A DNA stretch of 64,000 nt, from the IMG/VR virus record IMGVR_UViG_3300013126_000014, positions 53,788 through 117,787 of that record. The stretch is one strand, 5' to 3'. Source of the stretch: a virus. Positions 54,877-62,260 of this stretch are shown here, in pieces. The translations under genes and the position numbers were made by a program. Numbering within the stretch: position 1 is the stretch's first letter; each line of letters begins with the position of its first letter. A model generated the notes under the pieces. The model ran no database searches and was not told where the DNA came from. It worked only from the letters and a program-made list of their open reading frames with translations.

Positions 54877-55984
54877 TTACACTGTCAACAATATGTTCTA
54901 CTTCAGCATCCATTAGTTCTGGATAGATAGGTAAACTAAGTGCAGTCTTACAAAAATCCTCAGCACCATTTAGCACGCCTAAATTAAAGTCAACACCAAA
55001 TATAAAACTCACAGGCTCTAGGTGTAGGGGTTTGCTGTAGTGTATCTTTGTTTCGACTCCGTCGTCATCTAAACGAATTTTTAATCTACCACGATTGGGA
55101 GCATTGATAACAAACTTGTGCCAAGCATGTTCCACACGATTGTCTACAGTAGGTATATCGACTATACCGCTGAGCTGATCTTGATAGTATTCGGCGATTT
55201 GTCGTCTGCGAACCTGCCACTGATCAAAGTATTTTAATTTGACCAACATTTGAGCACAATCACTTTCACTCATTTTACTGTTAGTTCCAGTCATGTGGTG
55301 ATCATCAAATTTGCCATTGTCTCGTAAGTTTCTGACTACTTCGTAAAAGTTGTAATCATCTGTGAGTACCATGCCGCCACTACCGTAGTTGTTTAGATTT
55401 TTGGTAGGATCAAAACTTAAGACACTTAGGTCACCTAGTTTGCCGCTGGGTACGCCACGCCAATAGGCGCCAAAACTCTGTGCTGCGTCTTCAATGATAT
55501 GTACATCATTTTCTGCCCATAGTGTTTGATAGTGTAAGAGTTGGTCGTAGTCAACAATGTTACCAAATAGATTAACATACATTACAGCATGAAGTTCATC
55601 TGCTGATACTGGAATTTTATTTAGGTCAATGAGCCCTGTGCGAGGATCGACATCACAGAACACAGGATCAAATCCTGCTTCGAGTACTGCGTTAGCTGTG
55701 GCAATGAAACTAACTGAGGGAATAAGAACTTTATGTCGAGTGTCTCGATCGCCCCAATCAACACTGCGTAGACTAAAGATAAGACCTTGAGTACCACTAC
55801 CTACAGCCACAGCATACCTACGTTCGGTCATCTTAGCTAAGGTTTTTTCAAACAGGTCAGTGTAATAGCCGTCGAGAACTCGACCTGACTTGTATACAGT
55901 GTCAGAAGCCGCCAGAATCTCCTCGCGAAGGTTGCGGTATTGTCTATCTATCCCAAAGAACGGGATTCTTGATGTACCACTCAT
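54860..55984 (-). CDS. DegT/DnrJ/EryC1-type sugar aminotransferase
   Basis: A 374-residue PLP enzyme. Features are AVGSGTQGLIF near 60-70, VLIPSVSFIATANAVLEAG (86-104), the IEDAAQSFGA motif (165-174) that holds the PLP-contacting Asp, and the PLP lysine K195 in SFDPTKNLNNYGSGG. These enzymes aminate keto sugars bound to a nucleotide, making amino sugars for glycans. The gene overlaps the epimerase gene upstream by 41 bases. Together they can form a nucleotide-sugar pathway feeding the glycosyltransferase-like proteins nearby. Confidence 0.92.
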   Translation of the reverse strand: MSGTSRIPFFGIDRQYRNLREEILAASDTVYKSGRVLDGYYTDLFEKTLAKMTERRYAVAVGSGTQGLIFSLRSVDWGDRDTRHKVLIPSVSFIATANAVLEAGFDPVFCDVDPRTGLIDLNKIPVSADELHAVMYVNLFGNIVDYDQLLHYQTLWAENDVHIIEDAAQSFGAYWRGVPSGKLGDLSVLSFDPTKNLNNYGSGGMVLTDDYNFYEVVRNLRDNGKFDDHHMTGTNSKMSESDCAQMLVKLKYFDQWQVRRRQIAEYYQDQLSGIVDIPTVDNRVEHAWHKFVINAPNRGRLKIRLDDDGVETKIHYSKPLHLEPVSFIFGVDFNLGVLNGAEDFCKTALSLPIYPELMDAEVEHIVDSVIKNIS

Positions 55985-56906
55985 AATATTTTCTAAAGCC
56001 TTCTTCTACCCCAACTTTGGGAGCATAGCCTAGGTCTTGTTGTGCTCTACTGATATCTAGTCGACCACGTTTAGGAAAACTTAAATCTCGATCGGCACAG
56101 ATTAAATCGCCTTTACCTGCAATATTAATAGCAAGCTCTGCGGCTTCTTTTAATGTCCACATGCGATCATCGCTACGTGTGATATTGTAAATGCCCTGAG
56201 CATTTTCTTTAGTTGCAGCAAGTGCGATACCCATGGCAGTATCTTCAACGTAGGTAAAATCAAGTACTTCAGTGGCGCCATTTACTTTAAGTGTTTCGCC
56301 GCGCATAGCTTTAGTCATAAACTTGCTAACAACACGATCCTCTACGTCCCATTCACCATACACAGCACTAGGACGAATAATAACATGCTCAAAGCAACCA
56401 CGGCGGCTGTAATCTTCTACAAGTTTCTCACCCATATATTTCATAATACCATACTGCCCAATTGGGTTACACAGGCTGTTTTCTGTGACATCTGTTTCAA
56501 AGTCGCCATAGACCATACTAGAGCTAATATAAACAAACTTGCGAATATTATGTTTTTTACTAAGTTCTAATAGATTAATTAATCCCGTTGCCATAACTTC
56601 GCTGGCTATTGCTGGATCTTGTTCTACTACCTTTTGTCGAGGATAACTAGCCAAATGAATTACACAGTCAAATTCATAATTCATAAACAGGCTGTTTAGT
56701 TTATTAGCATCTCGGATATCAACTTTATATGTTTCGCTGATGTATCTCTTTTGTCGGGCAGACGTCAGATAAGTTATTTCATTAGCAGGAATAAATCCGT
56801 AGTTAGTAAATGCATCCACAACACTACAATCGTGTCCTTGCTGTTCTAAGAAACGTGTCACGTTGTGTCCGATAAAACCTGCCCCACCTGTAATCAAATA
56901 CTTCAT
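55944..56906 (-). CDS. NAD-dependent epimerase/dehydratase (nucleotide-sugar SDR)
   Basis: A 320-residue extended short-chain dehydrogenase. GGAGFIG (7-13) binds NAD; a Ser-rich YISSSMVYG strand (126-134) and Y152-G-I-M-K156 form the catalytic site; the C-terminus has FPKRGRLDISRAQQDLGYAP, typical of GalE/RmlB-like sugar enzymes. I chose ATG 56906, which lies one base after the stop of the upstream gene and gives the standard N-terminus; the frame itself extends to 56939. It probably provides the keto sugar for the aminotransferase, but whether it is an epimerase or a dehydratase cannot be told. Confidence 0.92.
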   Translation of the reverse strand: MKYLITGGAGFIGHNVTRFLEQQGHDCSVVDAFTNYGFIPANEITYLTSARQKRYISETYKVDIRDANKLNSLFMNYEFDCVIHLASYPRQKVVEQDPAIASEVMATGLINLLELSKKHNIRKFVYISSSMVYGDFETDVTENSLCNPIGQYGIMKYMGEKLVEDYSRRGCFEHVIIRPSAVYGEWDVEDRVVSKFMTKAMRGETLKVNGATEVLDFTYVEDTAMGIALAATKENAQGIYNITRSDDRMWTLKEAAELAINIAGKGDLICADRDLSFPKRGRLDISRAQQDLGYAPKVGVEEGFRKYYEWYIKNPVLWDR

Positions 56907-56907
56907 G

Positions 56908-57549
56908 TTAGTCCCAAAGTGCGCGATAGTATTTGCCAAACAAGCGCAGGCCGTTGTTGATGCGATCGTGGTGAGCTTTAAGTCCTTTGCGGTCTACTTT
57001 GATCTTACGAATCTGTGTGTTAAGATCATCGTTGGGATTATCTGCAAGTGTGTGGTTATAGAACTTACTATCACCATCATCGTCAATGATTTGTTCATGT
57101 GCCCAGATCATTTCATCCATGACCCAATCCCATCGACGGAAATGGTTGCCATCTGTGTCCCATGAATTCTTTTTAGCCTTTTGTGCTGACTTGGTTGTGC
57201 TACGTAATTTAGGAGGGACATCTTCGTCATCGACTAGTGGAGCACCGTGTTTAACTGCCTTAAGTTGTTTAAGCATAGGTACAGCAACTAGACTTAGGGT
57301 ATAATCTAAACTCCAAGTATCATAATTATCAATGTGGATTTTAATTGTACGAGTACGTTTACTATAAATCCAAGAACAAGCATCTGCTACCCATGTCTTA
57401 GCTAACCAGTCGCCCATCTTATCTGACAGACGATAGTCCCAACGTTGGGCTAATTTATCTTCAGGGTATTTTTCTTGCCAGAAGAATAATGCTTCTACAA
57501 GTTGATATGGACCCCACCAGTGTAAATACTTGCCGATCTTAACTTTCAT
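56908..57549 (-). CDS. Conserved phage hypothetical protein (213 aa)
   Basis: A 213-residue Trp/Asp/Lys-rich protein starting MKVKIGKYLHWWGPYQLVEA and containing TIKIHIDNYDTWSLDYTLS, RRWDWVMDEMIWAHEQI and a KAHHDRINNGLRLFGKYYRA end. I recognise the pattern from hypotheticals of marine T4-like phages; no function is known to me. It lacks signal, membrane segment or catalytic motif. It belongs to the early minus-strand run between thyA and the sugar genes. Its start overlaps the small AbrB-like gene by 11 bases. Confidence 0.7.
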   Translation of the reverse strand: MKVKIGKYLHWWGPYQLVEALFFWQEKYPEDKLAQRWDYRLSDKMGDWLAKTWVADACSWIYSKRTRTIKIHIDNYDTWSLDYTLSLVAVPMLKQLKAVKHGAPLVDDEDVPPKLRSTTKSAQKAKKNSWDTDGNHFRRWDWVMDEMIWAHEQIIDDDGDSKFYNHTLADNPNDDLNTQIRKIKVDRKGLKAHHDRINNGLRLFGKYYRALWD

Positions 57550-57712
57550 TGCTTTCTTCCTTTTTAACTAAGACCCAACCATCACCTTCTGGACGCCAAC
57601 AAATAATATCACCTACTTGCCATCCTAGTTCCGCAACAAGTTCATCTGGAAATGGCAAATATTCTTCGCCATTTTCGTCTAATTCAACACGTACTGTGTA
57701 ACGGTTACTCAT
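57539..57712 (-). CDS. 57-residue AbrB/MazE-like swapped-hairpin protein
   Basis: A frame from ATG 57712 to TAA 57539. The product begins MSNRYTVRVELDENGEEYLP and continues FPDELVAELGWQVGDIICW and DGWVLVKK. The pattern P-x-x-L-x-x-x-L-G-W-x-x-G-D-x-I is that of SpoVT/AbrB-type DNA-binding hairpins, as in MazE antitoxins. ATGA overlap with the upstream stop and an 11-base overlap downstream support translation. It could be a small transcription regulator; without a toxin partner it need not be an antitoxin. Confidence 0.68.
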   Translation of the reverse strand: MSNRYTVRVELDENGEEYLPFPDELVAELGWQVGDIICWRPEGDGWVLVKKEESNES

Positions 57713-58032
57713 TTCCAATCCTCATTATGATGGTTAAAGAATCTTAAACAATAATCTGTATATTCGCTTTCACTCAGGTCAGCATAGAAGCGAACCTGTT
57801 TAAACCAGTCAATGGTGTTATTATCGATGTCAAAGTCTAACTTGACACCGTTTCTTTCTGCCCATTGATACCGATCGGTTTTACTAAATTCTTCTGCAGC
57901 CTTCATATACATATCTTGGAAGTTAATGTTAATAACTTCATTAATATGCAATCTATAACTGTGTAGTCTGACTCTATGAGGTCTCTCAAACCGCCATTGG
58001 GGCTTTGATTGAGTTGAGGCTTGTATATCCAT
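57709..58032 (-). CDS. Small conserved phage hypothetical protein (107 aa)
   Basis: A 107-residue basic-then-acidic protein with RPHRVRLHSYRLHINEVINI and FSKTDRYQWAERNGVKLDF segments, and an aromatic C-terminus (FYADLSESEYTDYCLRFFNH). It overlaps the end of thyA by 47 bases if ATG 58032 is used. A downstream Met at residue 41 would avoid the overlap but would drop the conserved-looking RPHRVRLH part, so I keep the long form with doubt. No domain is recognised. Confidence 0.6.
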   Translation of the reverse strand: MDIQASTQSKPQWRFERPHRVRLHSYRLHINEVININFQDMYMKAAEEFSKTDRYQWAERNGVKLDFDIDNNTIDWFKQVRFYADLSESEYTDYCLRFFNHHNEDWK

Positions 58033-58819
58033 CTAGTCTAAAGTCTTTCATAGTAAATTGAGTAATATCTTTTACATCAGGATTAATCCACAATGTGGGA
58101 GCAGGTAGTGGTTCACGGCTTAGTTGTTCTCGTACCTGCTCTACGTGATTCAAATAGATATGAGCATCACCGAGTACGTGAACGAACTCGCCTACCCCTA
58201 GGCCACATACCTGTGCAATCATATGGGTCAATAGTGAGTAGCTAGCAACATTAAAAGGAACACCTAAGAACATGTCGCAACTGCGCTGATACATTTGACA
58301 CGATAACTTGTTGTCTGCACTTACATAAAACTGGGCGAAACAATGGCAGGGTGGAAGGGCCATCGAGTCTAACTCTGACGGGTTCCAAGCTGTGATAATG
58401 TGTCGTCTGCCAGAAGGGTCTTGTTTAATACCTTCTACTAGTTTCAGCAGTTGATCAACGCCCCCAAAGTCTCGCCACTGTACACCGTAGACTCGACCTA
58501 GGTCACCTTGGAACTTGGCTTTAGGTAACCAATAGGGTGCTAGTGCATTGTCAGTCCAGATGGTGCGTTTATCTTCTTCACTTGATCCATGTAGGATTTC
58601 TGCTAGTCTACGTTCGTCACTCGAACCTTCAATGAACCAAAGTAGTTCACTTAGGCAGGCCTTAAATGCCAGCTTCTTAGTAGTAACAGCCGGAAAGCCC
58701 TGTGACAGATCATAGCGTTGTTGCATGCCAAATAAGCCAATAGTACCAACTCCTGTGCGATCTTCTCGTACAGTGCCGTGATTTAATACATGATGTAATG
58801 CGTCGAGATAAATTTTCAT
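57986..58819 (-). CDS. thyA: Thymidylate synthase (ThyA type)
   Basis: A 277-residue folate-dependent thymidylate synthase, methylating dUMP to dTMP. The signatures are ready to see: VREDRTGVGTIGLFG (17-31), FPAVTTKKL, ELLWFIEGSSDE, RRHIITAWNPSELDSMALPP, the catalytic C158 in PPCHCFAQFYV, QRSCDMFLGVPFNVASY and HVLGDAHIYLNHVEQ. Length matches ThyA of T4 and bacteria. Many marine T4-like phages use ThyX instead, so the ThyA form is worth noting. It has its own sigma70-type promoter inside the end of the DHFR gene. Confidence 0.97.
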   Translation of the reverse strand: MKIYLDALHHVLNHGTVREDRTGVGTIGLFGMQQRYDLSQGFPAVTTKKLAFKACLSELLWFIEGSSDERRLAEILHGSSEEDKRTIWTDNALAPYWLPKAKFQGDLGRVYGVQWRDFGGVDQLLKLVEGIKQDPSGRRHIITAWNPSELDSMALPPCHCFAQFYVSADNKLSCQMYQRSCDMFLGVPFNVASYSLLTHMIAQVCGLGVGEFVHVLGDAHIYLNHVEQVREQLSREPLPAPTLWINPDVKDITQFTMKDFRLDGYTSLNSIKAPMAV

Positions 58820-58825
58820 TTTATT

Positions 58826-58854
58826 AGTATAGCAGAATTAGTTGAGATTGTCAA
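58826..58854 (-). promoter_or_regulatory. Sigma70-type promoter for thyA
   Basis: Read on the minus strand, TTGACA (58854-58849) and TATACT (58831-58826) are 17 bases apart. The first box lies in the last codons of the DHFR gene. A start near 58820 would leave almost no leader before the thyA ATG at 58819, so a slightly earlier start or leaderless translation is implied. Confidence 0.68.
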
Positions 58855-59347
58855 CTCTGAAGAACAATTCTCTATCCCAAATTTCGTATGTGCAATCTGG
58901 TGTAGGTTTAACTGATCGTATGCGAAACGCCGCCAAATATCGATCCAACTGCAAACGAGTATCACACCAATAGTTGCCCTTCATACGAGATAAAATTACA
59001 CGATCGACAATATCGGCTGTGTTCTCGTACACCTGTTTACCGCCAATGATGTAAATATCTTTGCTAGGAAATTGACGTTGCAATGATAGAACCTGCTCAT
59101 TAATATCACCGGAGATTCTACGCACTTGATAATTTGTAATAGGATTATTAGTAACTACTACATTAACACGATTGGGCAGGGGCTTTGGCATTTTAGGATC
59201 GTCCCACGTGTTACGCCCCATGACTACAATGTGCCCTTCGGTGTGCTGTTTGAACCATTTTAGATCTTCTTTATTGTGAGGCCATGGCAAGGTACCTCTA
59301 TTACCAATACCGCCAGTATTGGTGCTAGCTAATATAGAAATAATCAT
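58838..59347 (-). CDS. folA: Dihydrofolate reductase
   Basis: A 169-residue DHFR. It starts MIISILASTNTGGIGNRGTL, with the PW of LPW, then EDLKWFKQHT, VVMGRNTWDD, VNVVVTNNP and the IIGGKQVY segment that binds NADPH. DHFR regenerates tetrahydrofolate used up by thymidylate synthase. In T4 the frd and td genes are also neighbours. The start overlaps the upstream stop by 4 bases (ATGA), and the thyA promoter lies in its last codons. Confidence 0.95.
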   Translation of the reverse strand: MIISILASTNTGGIGNRGTLPWPHNKEDLKWFKQHTEGHIVVMGRNTWDDPKMPKPLPNRVNVVVTNNPITNYQVRRISGDINEQVLSLQRQFPSKDIYIIGGKQVYENTADIVDRVILSRMKGNYWCDTRLQLDRYLAAFRIRSVKPTPDCTYEIWDRELFFRVDNLN

Positions 59348-59694
59348 AGATCTTTTAGTACCTTGTCTGTCTCTGGTTGAATAGTTTTCACTACACTATC
59401 AATGTCGATGAAGAAATCAACGTTTTCAATGTATTGATCCAAATCATGGAATTTAGCATTCAATAATTCTTCAATTGCATCTGGATCGTTGCCGTCTTCT
59501 AATAGTTGTTTAATGTCAATGCTAAGATCAGTGCCGTCGATTAATTTAACAACAATTCGTTGTAGAACATCGACAGGCACTTCCTTTTTATCAACATCAT
59601 TTACAATATCTTGCCAACGCCGTTTATCATTTAAGACAACTTTTTTGGCTCGACTACGCTGTGGCTTTTTTGGTTGTTTTGGTTGTTCTGACAT
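59344..59694 (-). CDS. Conserved phage hypothetical protein (116 aa)
   Basis: A 116-residue protein with a basic N-terminal tail (residues 1-27, Lys/Arg/Pro/Gln-rich) and an acidic helical body (WQDIVNDVDKKEVPVDVLQR, LIDGTDLSIDIKQLLEDG, YIENVDFFIDIDSVVKTI). The pattern resembles short hypotheticals of marine T4-like phages. The basic tail could bind nucleic acid, but no known domain is visible. It overlaps the gene upstream by 41 bases and DHFR by 4. Confidence 0.65.
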   Translation of the reverse strand: MSEQPKQPKKPQRSRAKKVVLNDKRRWQDIVNDVDKKEVPVDVLQRIVVKLIDGTDLSIDIKQLLEDGNDPDAIEELLNAKFHDLDQYIENVDFFIDIDSVVKTIQPETDKVLKDL

Positions 59695-60313
59695 TTTTCG
59701 CCTTTGCTGGGGTCATTTCTTTTGCTTCTTCTTTTAAGCGTTTGGCTTCTGCTAGTAAACTTTTAGCTTCAGCTTCCATGCGGGTAGCTTGTTCTAATCG
59801 TTGACGAGCAATATCAGCGTCAGATAATACATCTGTGCTAGTTGTATTTACTTCAGATGCTGTGGTCTTTTTAGCAGCATTTTTAGCTGTAGTTTCAGTA
59901 AGTTCTTTATTACCGCGCATACCTTGACTAGCATCGAGATCAGCTAGCTTTTTAACAGCATCTTCGCCACCTTCCATTTGTCTAAGAATGTCATTTAGTT
60001 CATCTAAACGGCAGCTGCTATTGGCATTGGGGGTTACAATAACCTGTATTGTGGGAACCTTTTTCATGTAACCTGCCTTGTGTATAGCAGTTAGGCAATT
60101 ATTACCGTCGGCCATGGTATGACGGAATAATGCATCACCTAGGTCTTTAGCCTGTTGTCCAATTGGACTTTCGAGAACTTCCATAATTTCATCGTGTAAT
60201 CGACTAGGGATAGTTTCAGAATAAACCACCAAGGCCATATGATCTTCGTCGGGAACTTGACGGAAGATAATTGCTACTTTTTTATTGTTGTGTCTACCAA
60301 CATGTTTCATCAT
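59654..60313 (-). CDS. Conserved phage hypothetical protein with helical Lys/Ala-rich tail
   Basis: About 219 residues. The first half (KKVAIIFRQVPDEDHMALVV, PSRLHDEIMEVLESPIGQQA, FRHTMADGNNCLTAIHKAG) is a compact domain I recognise from marine T4-like phages without a known function. The second half is a long charged helix (ARQRLEQATRMEAEAKSLLA) with a basic Lys/Thr/Ala end. The frame offers ATGs at 60319, 60313 and 60310. A strong GAGGAG lies 2 bases before the first and 8 before the second, so 60313 is the better start. Confidence 0.68.
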   Translation of the reverse strand: MMKHVGRHNNKKVAIIFRQVPDEDHMALVVYSETIPSRLHDEIMEVLESPIGQQAKDLGDALFRHTMADGNNCLTAIHKAGYMKKVPTIQVIVTPNANSSCRLDELNDILRQMEGGEDAVKKLADLDASQGMRGNKELTETTAKNAAKKTTASEVNTTSTDVLSDADIARQRLEQATRMEAEAKSLLAEAKRLKEEAKEMTPAKAKNVRTTKTTKKATA

Positions 60314-60315
60314 AA

Positions 60316-60573
60316 TCATTTCTCCTCAGATTGTGCTTGTTCTTGGTCAGCACCGGCAGGAGAAATAGCACCTACGCTTTGTAAAAAAGCAATAAGTTTG
60401 TTGTATAGTGCGCCAACTGATTCCATTTCTTCAGCACGGTAAGCACCGCGTTGACTTGTTACTTGAATAATTTGAGCCACAGAAATCAAATCTTGAAGAT
60501 TCAAATTTGGTGCTGTGGATGGTTCAGACGCTGGTGTGTCAGCTTGAACGGTTTGTGTTTCGTTGTTTGCCAT
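60316..60573 (-). CDS. Small conserved phage hypothetical protein (85 aa)
   Basis: An 85-residue protein with a polar, low-complexity N-terminus (Thr/Ala/Pro/Ser) and a helical core NLQDLISVAQIIQVTSQRGA followed by YRAEEMESVGALYNKLIAFL, then an acidic Gln/Glu tail. I know this pattern from marine T4-like phage early genes, function unknown. A GGAG ribosome binding site precedes ATG 60573, and a 62-base gap separates it from the upstream gene, so a transcription start here is possible. Confidence 0.68.
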   Translation of the reverse strand: MANNETQTVQADTPASEPSTAPNLNLQDLISVAQIIQVTSQRGAYRAEEMESVGALYNKLIAFLQSVGAISPAGADQEQAQSEEK

Positions 60574-60635
60574 TTATAAAAATCTCCATTGGGGACAGTT
60601 TTATTTAACTATACTTAACCCGATGGAAAAATTTC
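60574..60635 (-). other. 62-base intergenic gap with weak promoter-like sequence
   Basis: On the minus strand it contains AAGTATAGTT and TTAAATAAA, possible -10 or late-promoter-like pieces, but no good -35 box. The GGAG ribosome binding site for the downstream gene is clear. Confidence 0.35.
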
Positions 60636-60923
60636 TTACCAAATTGGTTGAGGATTAATTTGAGGAAGGAATAAACTGAAGTAACTAGCTTCGCTAGGTA
60701 ATTCAAAACCTACAATTAGTTGACGTTGGAATTGAACTCCGCTATTAGTTACGTCATGATAGCCTAGATAAAAACGCCCTGTAAGATTTTCGTAGACCCA
60801 ATTAACAATTTCGTTTTCGTTAACAAAAGGGTCAAACTCTACACGTTCAAAATGTGGTGGGCAGTGGTCTAACTTCCGAAGACCAAATACATTTAAGGGA
60901 TTAACTTCGCCGTGTTTAAGCAT
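60636..60923 (-). CDS. Small hypothetical protein (95 aa)
   Basis: A 95-residue aromatic-rich protein: VFGLRKLDHCPPHFERVEFD, IVNWVYENLTGRFYLGYHDV, VQFQRQLIVGFELPSEASYF. The predicted strands and the ENLTGRFYLG segment suggest a small alpha/beta fold. No motif or family is assigned. Its ATG overlaps the upstream stop by 8 bases, and it is the last gene before the 62-base gap. Confidence 0.62.
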   Translation of the reverse strand: MLKHGEVNPLNVFGLRKLDHCPPHFERVEFDPFVNENEIVNWVYENLTGRFYLGYHDVTNSGVQFQRQLIVGFELPSEASYFSLFLPQINPQPIW

Positions 60924-61158
60924 CTCTTAATATACTAAATGTTTTAATTTTTGCGTAATGTTCATCGCGCTGTTGTTTAGTTACGGCAGTGTTAAGTTCG
61001 CAAAATCCACAATCTATTGGGACTCCTTTTTTAATACTGCTAGCTAAACTCCAACACATCATTAGGTCTTCTGTGTGCTGTTCTAGTGTTTGGTACAGAC
61101 AACATTTAGGAATGTTAGCTTCATACAGTTCTGCTGTAAGAACAATCTTTTCACTCAT
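60916..61158 (-). CDS. Small cysteine-containing hypothetical protein (80 aa)
   Basis: An 80-residue protein starting MSEKIVLTAELYEANIPKCC. It holds five or more cysteines (KCCLYQ, MMCWSL, DCGFCELN), and a CxxC in the DCGFC area, so it may bind a metal. I chose ATG 61158, where the frame overlaps the upstream stop by 8 bases (ATGAGTGA); an earlier start at 61167 is possible. Nothing further can be assigned. Confidence 0.62.
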   Translation of the reverse strand: MSEKIVLTAELYEANIPKCCLYQTLEQHTEDLMMCWSLASSIKKGVPIDCGFCELNTAVTKQQRDEHYAKIKTFSILRDA

Positions 61159-61291
61159 CACGACCACGGAACACTAGTAACCAACTCCGACGAAGTTCTT
61201 TAGCGCATAAGATTGGATGACGCACCCACATCCAAGTGACTACTAAAGGCACAGCGATGACGGCTAGAGGAATAAGAATCCATTTATTCAT
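61151..61291 (-). CDS. 46-residue single-pass membrane protein
   Basis: Frame from ATG 61291 to TGA 61151. It begins MNKWILIPLAVIAVPLVVTW, a clear single membrane helix directly at the N-terminus, followed by a basic cytoplasmic-type tail (RHPILCAKELRRSW, RGRDE). Both ends overlap neighbouring genes by 8 bases, which supports it as a real gene. T4-like phages carry many such small membrane proteins, which often act on the host envelope; the function here is unknown. Confidence 0.65.
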   Translation of the reverse strand: MNKWILIPLAVIAVPLVVTWMWVRHPILCAKELRRSWLLVFRGRDE

Positions 61292-61625
61292 CTTTGACCA
61301 CTTCTAACTTAGGTTTAGTTTTAAGTTTGGTTACATTCTTTGGCTTGTCGCTACCTGCTGGGCGGTAGTGACTAGACACTTCTACAATAGGAAATACCCA
61401 AGCATTCTCTTCTGCGCTATCTCCAAACCAATAGTCTAGGAGTTTGCGACCAAATCCTCGCTTGTTGGGCACTGCCATAACTACTAGCTTACCTGCTAGT
61501 TCGTTATACTGTTCGTTAGTGATATACTTGTTCTTCAACAGATAGCTGAGTGTATCCTGTGTTGCTCCAGATAATTGCTCTGCTAAATCTGTCGGACTAT
61601 AACTAAAACTTTGATAAACTGACAT
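61284..61625 (-). CDS. Small hypothetical protein (113 aa)
   Basis: A 113-residue protein. The N-terminal half is helical (SPTDLAEQLSGATQDTLSYL, KYITNEQYNELAGKLVVMAV), and a basic patch (PNKRGFGRKLLDYWFGD) precedes a C-terminal beta part and a Lys-rich tail. The KYITNEQYNEL run resembles a small helical DNA-interacting or protein-binding domain, but no family is recognised. It starts at the base where the upstream stop ends and overlaps the membrane-protein gene by 8 bases. Confidence 0.62.
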   Translation of the reverse strand: MSVYQSFSYSPTDLAEQLSGATQDTLSYLLKNKYITNEQYNELAGKLVVMAVPNKRGFGRKLLDYWFGDSAEENAWVFPIVEVSSHYRPAGSDKPKNVTKLKTKPKLEVVKDE

Positions 61626-62008
61626 TACATACTCTCCTCATTATCTACCCACAGTACTGGTTGCCAACCTAAACTACCTAAGTCAGCACGTATTTCATTA
61701 GTGACTGTGCCTTCACTTACATAACCTAGTGTGCCGTCAGCATCACCGTTACCTAATCCTTCGCCAATACCAGAACAGTACCAACTTAGGTAATCACCTT
61801 TACCTTGTAGTCCTGCTACAATACCACCACTTGACCGCCAGGTACATGACCATAACTCATCTTTAAGTACAGGCCACATTTCTGTTTTTTGCCACCGCAT
61901 ATTACACATAGCTGCATACAAGTTCTGCGCATAGCGATCACTCTTAACCTTGGTCATTATCAAGGCACTATTTCGCATGTCCTCTTCTAGGTCGTGCTCA
62001 ATCCGCAT
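61625..62008 (-). CDS. Conserved-looking hypothetical protein (127 aa)
   Basis: A 127-residue protein: a helical N-terminus (RIEHDLEEDMRNSALIMTKV, DRYAQNLYAAMCNMRWQKTE) followed by a Trp-rich part (LKDELWSCTWRSSGGIVAGL) and a Gly-rich SGIGEGLGNGDADGTLGYVS that ends in VTNEIRADLGSLGWQPVLWV. I associate this arrangement with marine T4-like early genes, function unknown. It overlaps the 42-residue gene upstream by 11 bases. Confidence 0.65.
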   Translation of the reverse strand: MRIEHDLEEDMRNSALIMTKVKSDRYAQNLYAAMCNMRWQKTEMWPVLKDELWSCTWRSSGGIVAGLQGKGDYLSWYCSGIGEGLGNGDADGTLGYVSEGTVTNEIRADLGSLGWQPVLWVDNEESM

Positions 62009-62126
62009 TTTTTTCAGCTTCTGCTCGAATAATATGCTCTACAAACCGCATAAGGAAAGTCTCATGGACATATTCCATATTATACAACTTAGCAATTTCC
62101 AAAATGTCCGCTCTAGTTAGTTTCAT
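61998..62126 (-). CDS. 42-residue small protein
   Basis: Frame from ATG 62126 to TGA 61998, product beginning MKLTRADILEIAKLYNMEYV and continuing FLMRFVEHIIRAEAEK. Probably a small helical hairpin. It overlaps the upstream gene by 14 bases and the downstream one by 11 bases, consistent with the packing of the whole run. Function unknown. Confidence 0.58.
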   Translation of the reverse strand: MKLTRADILEIAKLYNMEYVHETFLMRFVEHIIRAEAEKNAD

Positions 62127-62253
62127 TGCGGTGTTTGCGTTTTCGGGTGTATTTTGTTCTATCACGTTCTACCTTTGCTTTAAATGGTAAGTTGTTGTTG
62201 TACAATGCCTGATGCCTGCGTATGTTCATTTTAATTTTCTTGGTATTTTTCAT
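62113..62253 (-). CDS. 46-residue basic small protein behind a strong promoter
   Basis: A frame from ATG 62253, beginning MKNTKKIKMNIRRHQALYNN and ending VERDRTKYTRKRKHRNETN. It is extremely rich in Lys and Arg, so nucleic-acid binding is likely. The open frame continues upstream to 62298, but that part crosses the promoter and the ATG at 62253 follows the -10 box by only 7 bases. It would therefore be a leaderless or nearly leaderless first gene of the transcript. Confidence 0.62.
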   Translation of the reverse strand: MKNTKKIKMNIRRHQALYNNNLPFKAKVERDRTKYTRKRKHRNETN

Positions 62254-62260
62254 TGTAGTA

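Noticed and set aside
54863-54877. A bidirectional terminator between convergent genes
   Set aside because: Only a six-base AT-rich stem can be drawn, without a GC core or a proper U-tract.
57539-57712. A toxin-antitoxin pair with the AbrB-like gene
   Set aside because: Neither overlapping neighbour looks like a MazF, PIN or other known toxin.
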